DNA from: Mycolicibacterium moriokaense | GTDB lineage: Bacteria; Actinomycetota; Actinomycetes; Mycobacteriales; Mycobacteriaceae | Direction of reading: 5' to 3' | NCBI RefSeq assembly: GCF_010726085.1 | Contig: NZ_AP022560.1 | Span: 3,968,001 to 4,032,000, forward strand | DNA: 64,000 bases | Shown here: positions 27,571 through 34,320 of the stretch, in pieces | Position numbering within the stretch: position 1 is the stretch's first letter | Layout of the letters: each line of letters begins with the position of its first letter | Made by a program: the position numbers and the translations under genes | The notes under the pieces: model-generated | Told to the model about the DNA's origin: nothing | The model's input: the letters and a program-made list of their open reading frames with translations, nothing else | The model's database searches: none

Positions 27571-27833
27571 CCACCCGCTCCTTCATTAACGCTCAAAACA
27601 TTCCACTTCGTAGTGGTGCAGCAGAACCGCATGCCGTACCAAAGTCGCCTCTGGACGACGTGGTCAATTTATCGACACCGATCGCGATCAACGGACACGC
27701 CGCACCGCGCCGTTTCCAAATGGTGACGTTCGGTTTTACCGGACCCTGTTCACGACCGGAGTTCCGTTGCAAATGAGATGATTTCGTCACCGGACCGTGT
27801 CCAAAGCGTAGGCCGGTGTCGAGTTCGAGACGG

Positions 27834-29534
27834 CTATTCCTCGAGAGTTGTCGCGGGTGTGGACCGACCACCGTCCGGGTCCGCCTGGCCGGTCAGGATC
27901 CGCATTGTCGGCGACTGGCCCGGTGTCGCCGTCGACTTGTTCGCAGGCAACGCCGCGGGCTTCCGCGGCAGGAACGCCGCCGGGATGAACGTCAGCGTAA
28001 GGAGCACGGCGGCCACGACGAACACCACGGCATAGGCGTGGGACAGGTCGTCCTGCACGTTGCTCACGAAGTCGGGAGTGAGCGCCGGCTGGGGTATCAC
28101 TGACGGGTCGATCGGTACACCGCCCTCGGCCGCCTGCTGCTCCAATACCGTCATTTTGGTTGCAGCGGAGATGTTTTCGCTGCGGTTGAACTGATTGGTG
28201 AGGATCACCGACATCAGGGAAGCACTGATCGAGCTGGCCATGAGCTGGTTGACGCTGACGAGCGTCGATCCCCGTGCGATCTGATTCTGCGCGAGTGTCT
28301 GCACAGCCGATCCGGGTAGGGGCAGCATGGTGCAACCGGTGCCCATTCCCGTGATCACCAATGCGACGAGCAAGGTCGGCGCGTAGTCCACTTGCCTGAT
28401 GACCCCGTACGCCAGGGTGCTCATTCCCGTCGCGGCCAGGCAGATGCCGATCAGCACTATCCTGCCCGAACCGAACTTGTCCATGAATATCCCGGCTAGC
28501 GGCATGGTCAGCATGGCGCCCAGTCCCAGCGGGATCATGTGTATGCCGGCCTGCATGGGAGTGTGGTGCAGGAACTGCTGGAAGTAGCTCGGCAGCACCA
28601 GACTGGCGCCGGCGCCGCCGATGACAAAGATGAGCATCGCCAAGTTGGCCATGCCCACGGTCCGGCTTCTCAACAAGCTGAAGTCGAGCAGCGGATGCTC
28701 TGCGCGGTAGCACGCGTGCCAGACGAACGCGGCGATCAGGACAAGACCGACGACCATCGGTATCAACACGTGACGATCGGCCACCGTGCCGCGCCCCGGC
28801 AGCTCAGACAGGCCGAGCAGGACCGTCGCCACCCCTGGCGTCAGCAGCAACACGCCGATGAAGTCGAAGGTCTCCGAAGGTGTGGGTTCGTCTCGCGGGA
28901 AGAAGAACGCGGCGAGCGCGACCGCGATAAGACCGACCGGCACGTTGATGAGAAAGATCCATTCCCAGCCATACGTGCGGATGATCCAACCACCCAAGAT
29001 CGGTCCACAGATCGGGGCTAGCACCATCGGGATCGCGGCCAGACCCAACAGGCGGCCGAGGCGCCTCGGTCCCGCCGCGCGAGTCACGATGGTGAGCATC
29101 AGCGGCGTCAAAGTGCCTCCACCGACACCTTGTACAGCGCGAAATATGATGAGCAGCAAGATGTTCGGGGCGATCGCACAGAGCAGCGAGCCCAGCGTGA
29201 ATGCCAAAACCGAGCCGATGAACAGTCGTTTGGTACCGAACCGGTCGGCGGCCCATCCGGTCATCGGGGTCACGGTGGCCAGCCCGAGTATGTAAGCCGC
29301 CATCGTCCAGGCGACGACCGCCTGTGTGGAGTGGAATTCGACGACGAAGGTGCGTTGTGCGACGGCGACGATGGTGGTGTCGAGGCTGGCCATCGCCGAA
29401 ACGATCAGGCACACGCTGCCGATCCGCAGCAGCCTGGCGTCGAGGCGGTCCGGATAGTCGGGTTCGGCCCGCGTGCTCTCACAGCGCGTCGTGGAATTCG
29501 GTGATTCCGGATCGACGGCGTCGCCTCTGGCCAT
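27834..29534 (-). CDS. DHA2 family MFS multidrug exporter
   Basis: Proton-driven drug exporter of 566 residues with 14 predicted membrane helices. Signatures: motif near LDTTIVAVAQRTF (helix 1, the DHA2 D/T motif), GWAADRFGTKRLFIGS (motif A), RAVQGVGGGTLTPL (motif B) and GPILGGWIIRTYGWEWIFLINVPVG (motif C, antiporter signature). The N-terminal 30 and C-terminal 50 or so residues are polar and cytosolic. No regulator is adjacent. It could export antibiotics or a lipid; the substrate is not readable. Confidence 0.93.
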   Translation of the reverse strand: MARGDAVDPESPNSTTRCESTRAEPDYPDRLDARLLRIGSVCLIVSAMASLDTTIVAVAQRTFVVEFHSTQAVVAWTMAAYILGLATVTPMTGWAADRFGTKRLFIGSVLAFTLGSLLCAIAPNILLLIIFRAVQGVGGGTLTPLMLTIVTRAAGPRRLGRLLGLAAIPMVLAPICGPILGGWIIRTYGWEWIFLINVPVGLIAVALAAFFFPRDEPTPSETFDFIGVLLLTPGVATVLLGLSELPGRGTVADRHVLIPMVVGLVLIAAFVWHACYRAEHPLLDFSLLRSRTVGMANLAMLIFVIGGAGASLVLPSYFQQFLHHTPMQAGIHMIPLGLGAMLTMPLAGIFMDKFGSGRIVLIGICLAATGMSTLAYGVIRQVDYAPTLLVALVITGMGTGCTMLPLPGSAVQTLAQNQIARGSTLVSVNQLMASSISASLMSVILTNQFNRSENISAATKMTVLEQQAAEGGVPIDPSVIPQPALTPDFVSNVQDDLSHAYAVVFVVAAVLLTLTFIPAAFLPRKPAALPANKSTATPGQSPTMRILTGQADPDGGRSTPATTLEE

Positions 29535-29610
29535 CAGCGGTCCCCACGCCTGTCTCTAATCGTCGAGGCGCCGTGGTGAAGGTGTCTCCGACCGGCGCTG
29601 GAGAAACTTG

Positions 29611-29682
29611 TGGTCCCGACTGGGATCGAACCAGTGACCTTCCGCGTGTGAGGCGGACGCTCTCCCCCTGAGCTACGAGACC
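29611..29682 (-). tRNA. tRNA-Val (CAC)
   Basis: A complete cloverleaf on the minus strand: acceptor GGTCTCG/CGGGACC, D-arm GCTC...GAGC, anticodon stem TCCGC/GCGGA with loop CTCACAC (anticodon CAC), T-arm ACTGG-TTCGATC-CCAGT, discriminator A. 72 nt, no encoded CCA. Confidence 0.97.
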
Positions 29683-29824
29683 GGGGAAGCTCGACCGAAG
29701 GGGTCGAACGACGTCGAAGACTAGCACGGTAGCGGCCGTCGACCCGAATTTGTTTCGCGACCGGCGCACCTGCATTTCCTACGTTCATCGGTCCCGGCGG
29801 CGTTGCCGCCGCTATCGTCGCGCA

Positions 29825-30355
29825 GTGGCTCAACTCGACCGACGTCTCCTCGCCGCGGTTGCCGGTGTCGCCGGGGTGCTTATCCTCGCCGCCTGCGCCA
29901 ACTCCCCCGACCCTCAGCCGATGAGCGCGTCGTCGACAGTGGCTCTGACCGTCGCGTCAGCCACGGGTTCGGCGCCGACGACGGACAGTCCGCAGCCGCT
30001 GGATCAGGAAGTGTCCGGGTATACCGGCTTCATCTCCCCCACGGGCAATGTCAGCTGCGCGATCGCCGTCAACCTGGCCCGCTGCGACATCATCGACCGC
30101 GACTGGTCACCGCCACCCCGCCCGGCGGACTGTGAGTTCGACTACGGCCAGGGAATCTCGATCGCTCCCGGCGAGCCCGCCACATTCGTATGTGCCGGCG
30201 ACACCACCTTCGGCGCGGAGGAGGTGCTGCCCTACGGGAAGGCGATCACGGCCGGTGCGCTGCGCTGCGAGAGCGCCGAATCGCGCATCACATGTCGCGA
30301 CGTCCAAACGGGGAACGGCTTCACGATTTCGCGTCAGGCGTACCAGATTTTCTGA
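29825..30355 (+). CDS. DUF6636-type lipoprotein
   Basis: Exported protein of 176 residues. The signal peptide RRLLAAVAGVAGVLILAAC ends in a lipobox (LAAC), so the Cys is probably lipidated. A Ser/Thr-rich linker follows, then a conserved C-terminal domain with FISPTGNVSCAI, CDIIDRDWSPPPRPADCEFDYGQGISI, FVCAGDTTF and EVLPYGKAITAGALRCESAE...ITCRDVQTG. Six conserved Cys probably form disulfides. Function is unknown. GTG 29825 (VAQLDRRLL) is the sensible start. It lies between the tRNA-Val and the tRNA cluster. Confidence 0.88.
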   Translation: MAQLDRRLLAAVAGVAGVLILAACANSPDPQPMSASSTVALTVASATGSAPTTDSPQPLDQEVSGYTGFISPTGNVSCAIAVNLARCDIIDRDWSPPPRPADCEFDYGQGISIAPGEPATFVCAGDTTFGAEEVLPYGKAITAGALRCESAESRITCRDVQTGNGFTISRQAYQIF

Positions 30356-30459
30356 CGCGACCGCGTCCAGCGATGGACGACGAAGCAAGGGATTTGTGGT
30401 GTTTCGCTCGGGTCGACTATTGTCGTCCTTCGCGACGAGCGGCAGGCCGTTCGTGGCGC

Positions 30460-30532
30460 GCGGATGTAGCGCAGTTGGTAGCGCATCACCTTGCCAAGGT
30501 GAGGGTCGCGGGTTCGAATCCCGTCATCCGCT
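30460..30532 (+). tRNA. tRNA-Gly (GCC)
   Basis: Cloverleaf: acceptor GCGGATG/CATCCGC, D-arm GCGC...GCGC, anticodon stem TCACC/GGTGA with loop TTGCCAA (anticodon GCC), T-arm GCGGG-TTCGAAT-CCCGT, discriminator T. 73 nt, no CCA. First of a Gly-Cys-Val cluster. Confidence 0.98.
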
Positions 30533-30559
30533 CGAAGGTGCAGTGGCATCAACCCCAGC

Positions 30560-30630
30560 GGTGGAGTGGCCGAGTGGTGAGGCAACGGCCTGCAAAGCCG
30601 TGCACACGGGTTCGATTCCCGTCTCCACCT
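30560..30630 (+). tRNA. tRNA-Cys (GCA)
   Basis: Cloverleaf: acceptor GGTGGAG/CTCCACC, anticodon GCA in loop CTGCAAA between ACGGC/GCCGT, T-loop TTCGATT, discriminator T. 71 nt, no CCA. 27 bases after tRNA-Gly. Confidence 0.98.
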
Positions 30631-30645
30631 CAACGATTTTGTTCG

Positions 30646-30720
30646 GCGCGATTAGCTCAGCGGGAGAGCGCTTCCCTGACACGGAAGAGGTCACTGGTTC
30701 AATCCCAGTATCGCGCACCA
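30646..30720 (+). tRNA. tRNA-Val (GAC), CCA encoded
   Basis: Cloverleaf: acceptor GCGCGAT/ATCGCGC, D-arm GCTC...GAGC, anticodon stem CTTCC/GGAAG with loop CTGACAC (anticodon GAC), T-arm ACTGG-TTCAATC-CCAGT, discriminator A followed by an encoded CCA at 30718-30720. It is the only one of the four tRNAs here with CCA in the gene. Confidence 0.98.
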
Positions 30721-30736
30721 CAGTTTGACCAGCTCA

Positions 30737-30756
30737 GGCCCGGTTTTCGCCGGGCC
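30737..30756 (+). terminator. Rho-independent-type terminator of the tRNA cluster
   Basis: GGCCCGG-TTTTCG-CCGGGCC, a perfect 7-bp GC stem, follows tRNA-Val by 16 bases. A loosely T-rich stretch comes after it (TTCGCTGTCTCTTT). Confidence 0.85.
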
Positions 30757-30852
30757 TTCGCTGTCTCTTTAGAAACTTCCAAGGTCTGCTGAGAAGACTC
30801 GCGCCGATACGGGTGTCGGATGACACCGTTCAGCGACAGGAAGCAGTGGACG

Positions 30853-31170
30853 ATGAAGACTTCGAACTTCAAGAGAATCGCCGTCGCAGGTGCCGTGTCA
30901 GGCGCTCTGGGCCTGGCCGCGATCGGACTCGGGGCGGGCACCGCGAGCGCGGATGACGAGTTGGATGCGATCGCACCATTGGTGCCCGGCGGGCTGAGCG
31001 GGGACTGGCAGTCCTACCTGCCGCTGATCGAGAGCGTCGGCGACCTCGGCAGCATCGCCAACCTAGGAGACCTCGGCAGCGTCGGGCAACTCGGCGGCCT
31101 CGGCGACCTCGGCAGCATCGCCAACCTCGGAGACCTGCAAGGGCTCATGCGGCTGGCCGGCGGGTTCTAG
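30853..31170 (+). CDS. Small secreted protein with GDLG repeats
   Basis: Protein of 105 residues. A signal peptide (MKTSNFKRIAVAGAVSGALG...GTASA) with an AxA cleavage site is followed by an acidic stretch, then a Leu/Gly-rich tail in which GDLGSIANLGDL occurs twice around a GSVGQLGGL segment. Such tails resemble mycobacterial low-complexity surface proteins; no domain is recognised. ATG 30853 is preferred over ATG 30820 because it starts a clean signal peptide. A strong hairpin follows the stop. Confidence 0.78.
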   Translation: MKTSNFKRIAVAGAVSGALGLAAIGLGAGTASADDELDAIAPLVPGGLSGDWQSYLPLIESVGDLGSIANLGDLGSVGQLGGLGDLGSIANLGDLQGLMRLAGGF

Positions 31171-31186
31171 CTCCCGACCAAACCCC

Positions 31187-31220
31187 CCGGCCCGTCACCC
31201 TCCCCCAGGTGGCGGGCCGG
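31187..31220. terminator. Strong GC hairpin after the GDLG-repeat gene
   Basis: The left arm CCGGCCCGTCACC (31187-31199) pairs with GGTGGCGGGCCGG (31208-31220): 12 Watson-Crick pairs and one T-G wobble, with an 8-base loop. There is no U-tract. It probably terminates the secreted-protein transcript. Confidence 0.75.
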
Positions 31221-31829
31221 GCCACGCGCCGAGGTGTCTGCGGGCGCACCGACGTCGAATCGTCGCCGGTGGCCGCCAACGCCGCCCTCCAGGAATGTTT
31301 GCCAGGAGGGTTAGACGGGCGCGCATCTGGCTATCTGAGTCAGCAAGCCTGCCGCCCGTATCCGATTCGCACACCCGGCACCGGCGGCCGGCCGAGCGAA
31401 GCCCTCGCGCGGGGGTCGGGGGCTTCGCACCAAACTTTGCACCCGCGTCGTGAACGTCCCGACGTTGCGATGCCCGTCCTCAATTTTGGTTTGGCCCACC
31501 GTCATCCAACCCACCGCCGCTGGCAGCAAAATCCGTCGGTTGACTGCGGTTCGTCCTCGGCGTGACGGGTACTCCAGGCGCATGGCAAATGAAGCGTTGT
31601 TCGCGACCGCCGGACTCTTCGGCCTATTTGTCGCGATGTTGACGGGAGCTCTGTGGGACGCCCGGATATCGGCTCCCATTCGGTACTTCCGATCGGAGGG
31701 CCGGCACACGTTGCCGCGGTGACGCTCTTCGCCGGCACAGCCGACATCGGAGCGAAACCACTCGTGCACGTCGAGCCACGCATTAGGCTCTCCGAAGGCC
31801 AACCCGTCATGACGACCCAGGGGTGGGAC
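31221..31829. other. Longest non-coding stretch
   Basis: About 600 bases with no convincing gene apart from a possible 46-residue membrane peptide at 31582-31722. A smaller hairpin CCCTCC/GGAGGG lies around 31287-31312. I see no repeats, tRNA or operator here. Open frames in this stretch are Arg/Pro-rich and look spurious. Confidence 0.6.
31582..31722 (+). CDS. Possible small membrane peptide
   Basis: A 46-residue frame, MANEALFATAGLFGLFVAML..., with one good membrane helix and a basic tail (DARISAPIRYFRSEGRHTLPR). A weak AGG lies just upstream. No family is recognised. It could be chance in high-GC DNA, but the hydrophobic start with a positive tail is reasonable for a small membrane protein. 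Confidence 0.3.
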   Translation: MANEALFATAGLFGLFVAMLTGALWDARISAPIRYFRSEGRHTLPR

Positions 31830-32249
31830 ATGATTCGCGAACTCATCGCCGCCGCTGCGATCGCCGGCGCTGCCCTCAGCGCGGCTCCGATCGCGGGCGC
31901 CGACGACCTGAAGTATCCCGACACGTCGGCGCGCTACCCCAGCGACGTGCCCGGCATGAACTACGAAGCCCACCTCACCGCGCCCTGCACCAACCTCGAC
32001 CGGTTCACATTCGGCCGTGGCCCCGGGGGCGAGGTGCTGCAATGCCGCTGGATCGCCAACCAGTGGCCACCCGTCTATACGGGCTTCTGGGTCGCGACGT
32101 ATGAGTTGTTCGGCGTCCAGGAGACCGGCGCACCATGCCCCAAACCCCAAGCGGCGGCCCAACATCCGGACGGCCGGCCCATGCTGTGCCTCGGCGCTCG
32201 CGGATGGCAGCCCGGCATTTTCACCCGCGAGGGCTTCTTCCCGGTGTAA
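31830..32249 (+). CDS. Secreted hypothetical protein
   Basis: Exported protein of 139 residues. The signal peptide MIRELIAAAAIAGAALSAAPIAGADD is followed by a compact Cys- and Trp-rich domain (APCTNLDRFTFGRGPGGEVLQCRWIANQWPP, YTGFWVATYELFGVQ, APCPKPQ, RPMLCLGARGWQPGIF) with four Cys. ATG 31830 has AGGGG 6 bases upstream; ATG 31809 is an alternative. The function is unknown; similar small secreted proteins are common in mycobacteria. Its stop lies 3 bases before the 6-bp target duplication of the IS element, so the insertion just missed the coding sequence. Confidence 0.75.
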   Translation: MIRELIAAAAIAGAALSAAPIAGADDLKYPDTSARYPSDVPGMNYEAHLTAPCTNLDRFTFGRGPGGEVLQCRWIANQWPPVYTGFWVATYELFGVQETGAPCPKPQAAAQHPDGRPMLCLGARGWQPGIFTREGFFPV

Positions 32250-32252
32250 AGC

Positions 32253-32258
32253 GCTAGC
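32253..32258. repeat. Target-site duplication, left
   Basis: GCTAGC directly before the left inverted repeat. It is identical to the 6 bases at 33335-33340. IS481-type elements are known to target NCTAGN. Confidence 0.85.
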
Positions 32259-32280
32259 TGTTCTCGGTCATGACGTTGGT
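32259..32280 (+). repeat. IS left terminal inverted repeat
   Basis: 22 bp, beginning TGTTCTCGG, a perfect complement of 33313-33334. The match continues weakly inward (GCAG after one mismatch). Confidence 0.95.
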
Positions 32281-32308
32281 AGCAGGCGTGTTGGCTTGAT
32301 GTGAGGAG

Positions 32309-32360
32309 AACCTCCGGGTGAGGTGTGGCTTGTCGAAGGCCCATCACCACCCCGGAGGTT
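32309..32360 (+). promoter_or_regulatory. Hairpin that covers the transposase ribosome site
   Basis: AACCTCCGGG (32309-32318) is the exact complement of CCCGGAGGTT (32351-32360), and the latter contains the GGAGG that serves GTG 32364. An mRNA reading in from outside the element would fold this 10-bp stem and hide the ribosome site. A transcript starting inside the loop would not. This is a known way for IS elements to avoid being expressed by neighbouring promoters. Confidence 0.6.
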
Positions 32361-32363
32361 CTC

Positions 32364-33325
32364 GTGTCCCACCGTAATGCCCGCACCACGCTGCACGGCC
32401 GAATGCTGATCGTGCAGCGCCACCAGCAAGGGTGGCCGCAGGCCCATATCGCCGCGGCGATGGGCATCTCCCGCAAATGCGTCCACACCTGGATCAGCCG
32501 TTATGCCGCTGAAGGTGAGGCCGGACTGCATGACCGGTCCTCACGACCGCACCACAGCCCCTCGCGGACCTCGGCGCGGGTGGAGCGCCAAGTGATGCCG
32601 CGCGGCGCAAACATCGTCGGGGCCAGGACTGGCTGGGTCCTGAACTGGGCATTGCGCCCCGGACCGTGGGACGGATTCTGCGCCGTCGCGCTGTGCCCTA
32701 CCTGCGTGACTGCGATCCGATGACCGGTGCGGTGATCAAGTCGTCGAAGGCCACGACACGACGCTATGAGCGACAACGGCCTGGCGAGCTGGTGCATGTC
32801 GATGTCAAAAAGCTCGGTCGTATCCCCGACGGGGGTGGGTGGCGCGCTCACGGGCGTAGTGAACAGGTCCGCAGGCGCGGTATCGGGTATGACTACGTGC
32901 ACTCGATGGTCGATGACCACAGCCGGCTGGCGTACTCAGAGATCCATGCCGATGAGAAAGGTCCGACGTGTGCCGGGTTCATTGCTCGGGCGGCGCAATA
33001 CTTTCAATCGCAGGGCATTTCGCGTATCGAGCGCGTGATCACCGACAACCATCTGAGCTATCGGCGCTCGGCCCACGTCGCTGCCGTCATCGACCAACTG
33101 CACGCCAAACACCTGTTCATCAAGCCGCACTGCCCATGGCAGAACGGCAAGGTGGAACGCTATAACCGCACCCTGCAAAGCGAATGGTCCTATCGCCGGG
33201 TGTTCGCCTCCAACGCAGACCGCGCCCGAGCACTTGCGCCCTGGGTCGAGTTCTACAACACTCAACGCCGCCACAGCGCACTCGACGGGGTACCACCCAT
33301 CAGCCGACTGCAACCAACGTCATGA
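32364..33325 (+). pseudogene. IS481-family transposase, frameshifted
   Basis: The N-terminal half (from GTG 32364, with GGAGG 5 bases upstream) reads VSHRNARTTLHGRMLIVQRH with the HTH GWPQAHIAAAMGISRKCVHTW. Near 32590-32605 the frame breaks. The continuation RARRKHRRGQDWLGPELGIA and the DDE domain are read in a different frame to TGA 33325. All three catalytic acids remain: Asp in LVHVDVKKLG, Asp in RVITDNHLSY, Glu in GKVERYNRTL. The total length of 962 bases, not divisible by three, fits a single 321-residue ancestor with a net 1-base loss. IS481 transposases are normally one frame, so this is a disabled copy rather than programmed frameshifting. Confidence 0.88.
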
Positions 33326-33334
33326 CCGAGAACA
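33313..33334 (-). repeat. IS right terminal inverted repeat
   Basis: 22 bp, a perfect inverted copy of 32259-32280, ending in CA. It overlaps the last codons and stop of the transposase. Confidence 0.95.
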
Positions 33335-33340
33335 GCTAGC
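33335..33340. repeat. Target-site duplication, right
   Basis: GCTAGC, identical to 32253-32258. Another GCTAGC lies about 20 bases further on, at the stop codon of the AraC-type gene. Confidence 0.85.
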
Positions 33341-33360
33341 TGCCCGATGTAGACGCGCAG

Positions 33361-33723
33361 CTAGCTGCGCAGGGTGCGGCTCGGCGATGTCCCGAACGTC
33401 CGTTTGTAGATGCCGCTGAACCGTCCGGCATGGCCGAACCCCCACCGGCCGGCGATCGCCATCACGGTGTCCACCGACGGATCCGCGGCCTGTAGGTCGC
33501 GGTGGGCGTGCTTGAGCCGGACGCACCGCAGATACTCCAGCGGCGTCCTTCCCTTGTAGCGGCGGAACATGTACTGCACCGACCGCGGGGTGACGTTTAC
33601 CGACGCGGCAATATCGCTCAATGTGATGTCGCGATGCGCGTTTTCGTGGATGAAGGCGACGGCCCGCCGCAGCAACGGCGGCTGCTGCGAGCTGTCGATC
33701 GGGTCGAGTTCGTCGGTCGGCAT
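33361..33723 (-). CDS. AraC-type regulator consisting only of the DNA-binding domain
   Basis: 120 residues that cover just the double helix-turn-helix domain: LLRRAVAFIHENAHRDITLSDIAASVNVTPRSVQYMFRRYKGRTPLEYLRCVRLKHAHRDL, then VMAIAGRWGFGHAGRFSGIYKRTFGTSPSRTLR. Most relatives have about 180 further N-terminal residues that sense a ligand. Here only a 15-residue polar lead precedes the domain, and the upstream sequence holds no remnant before the divergent SRPBCC gene. It is either a natural short form or an N-terminal loss. The IS inserted 21 bases after its stop. Confidence 0.85.
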   Translation of the reverse strand: MPTDELDPIDSSQQPPLLRRAVAFIHENAHRDITLSDIAASVNVTPRSVQYMFRRYKGRTPLEYLRCVRLKHAHRDLQAADPSVDTVMAIAGRWGFGHAGRFSGIYKRTFGTSPSRTLRS

Positions 33724-33796
33724 CGAGAATTCGGTTACCCGATGACGAATCCCGGAAAACGGACGCGGCGCAGATCACACCTGACACGATTCGGCC

Positions 33797-34288
33797 ATGA
33801 CCGAACGCATCGAAGTGCCCCGCACCATTGCCGCGTCCGCCGCCGACATCTTCGCGGTGCTGTGTGACCCGCAGGGCCATGTCGCGATCGACGCCACCGG
33901 CATGCTGCAGAGTGCCGACGGTGAACCGGTCACCGCGAAGGGCGACAGCTTCGTCGTGCACATGGATCGCGAAGCGCTCAACGACTATCCGGAGCTGGGC
34001 AAGTACGACGTCACCGTGTCGATCACCGACTTCGAGCAGGACCGCCTGATCGCGTGGACCATCTTCGGCCAGCTCAAGCCCGACATCGGCCACATCTACG
34101 GCTACCGACTCGAGCCCACCGACGAGGGCACCTTGGTCACCTCGTTCTACGACTGGTCGGACATCCACCCGCAGTGGCGCGACGCCGACATCTTCCCGAT
34201 CGTCTCCGAGCTCGCATTGCGCGCCACCTTGGGGATCCTCGATCGCACGGTCCGCCGCGGCTATCCACGTCCGTCAACCAACGGTTGA
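33797..34288 (+). CDS. SRPBCC (polyketide cyclase/START-like) protein
   Basis: Protein of 163 residues with a helix-grip fold pattern: RIEVPRTIAASAADIFAVLCDPQGHVAID at the N-terminus, YDVTVSITDFEQDRLIAWTIFGQ in the central sheet and a long C-terminal helix (DIFPIVSELALRATLGILDRTVRRG). This fold binds hydrophobic ligands. It diverges from the short AraC-type gene. Its 3' end overlaps the first clpC2 operator. Confidence 0.85.
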   Translation: MTERIEVPRTIAASAADIFAVLCDPQGHVAIDATGMLQSADGEPVTAKGDSFVVHMDREALNDYPELGKYDVTVSITDFEQDRLIAWTIFGQLKPDIGHIYGYRLEPTDEGTLVTSFYDWSDIHPQWRDADIFPIVSELALRATLGILDRTVRRGYPRPSTNG

Positions 34289-34289
34289 C
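34273..34289. promoter_or_regulatory. clpC2 operator, site 1
   Basis: GTCAACCAACGGTTGAC, a perfect 7-bp inverted repeat around AAC. It overlaps the end of the SRPBCC gene and lies just upstream of the presumed -10 box (34293). Its sister site is at 34301-34317. Confidence 0.8.
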
Positions 34290-34292
34290 GAC

Positions 34293-34298
34293 TAGAAT
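34293..34298 (+). promoter_or_regulatory. clpC2 -10 box
   Basis: TAGAAT fits the mycobacterial -10 consensus TANNNT. It sits between the two palindromes, so bound repressor would cover it on both sides. The transcription start would fall near 34305, inside site 2. Confidence 0.55.
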
Positions 34299-34300
34299 CC

Positions 34301-34317
34301 GTCAACCTAGAGTTGAC
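34301..34317. promoter_or_regulatory. clpC2 operator, site 2
   Basis: GTCAACCTAGAGTTGAC, a 6-bp inverted repeat GTCAAC/GTTGAC around CTAGA. It ends 3 bases before ATG 34321. Centre-to-centre distance to site 1 is 28 bases, a little under three helical turns. Confidence 0.8.
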
Positions 34318-34320
34318 GAT

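Larger units (their letters stand above)
32259..33334 (+). mobile_element. IS481-family insertion sequence (1,076 bp, transposase frameshifted)
   Basis: Bounded by a perfect 22-bp inverted repeat (32259-32280 and 33313-33334) starting TGTTCTCGGTCATG, with terminal TG...CA and a 6-bp target duplication GCTAGC on both sides. The interior carries one transposase reading frame, split by a frameshift, with an HTH half and a DDE half. Both ends are intact, so the copy could still be moved in trans by a functional relative. It lies between a secreted-protein gene and an AraC-type gene. Confidence 0.95.

Noticed and set aside
31209..31565. 118-residue frame in the long gap
   Set aside because: Arg/Pro/Gly-rich, starts inside a terminator hairpin, no ribosome site, no recognisable segment.
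32364..33325. Programmed frameshifting in the transposase
   Set aside because: IS481 transposases are normally one frame, no slippery A or T run lies at the break (about 32590-32605), and residues are missing around it, which fits a simple indel.
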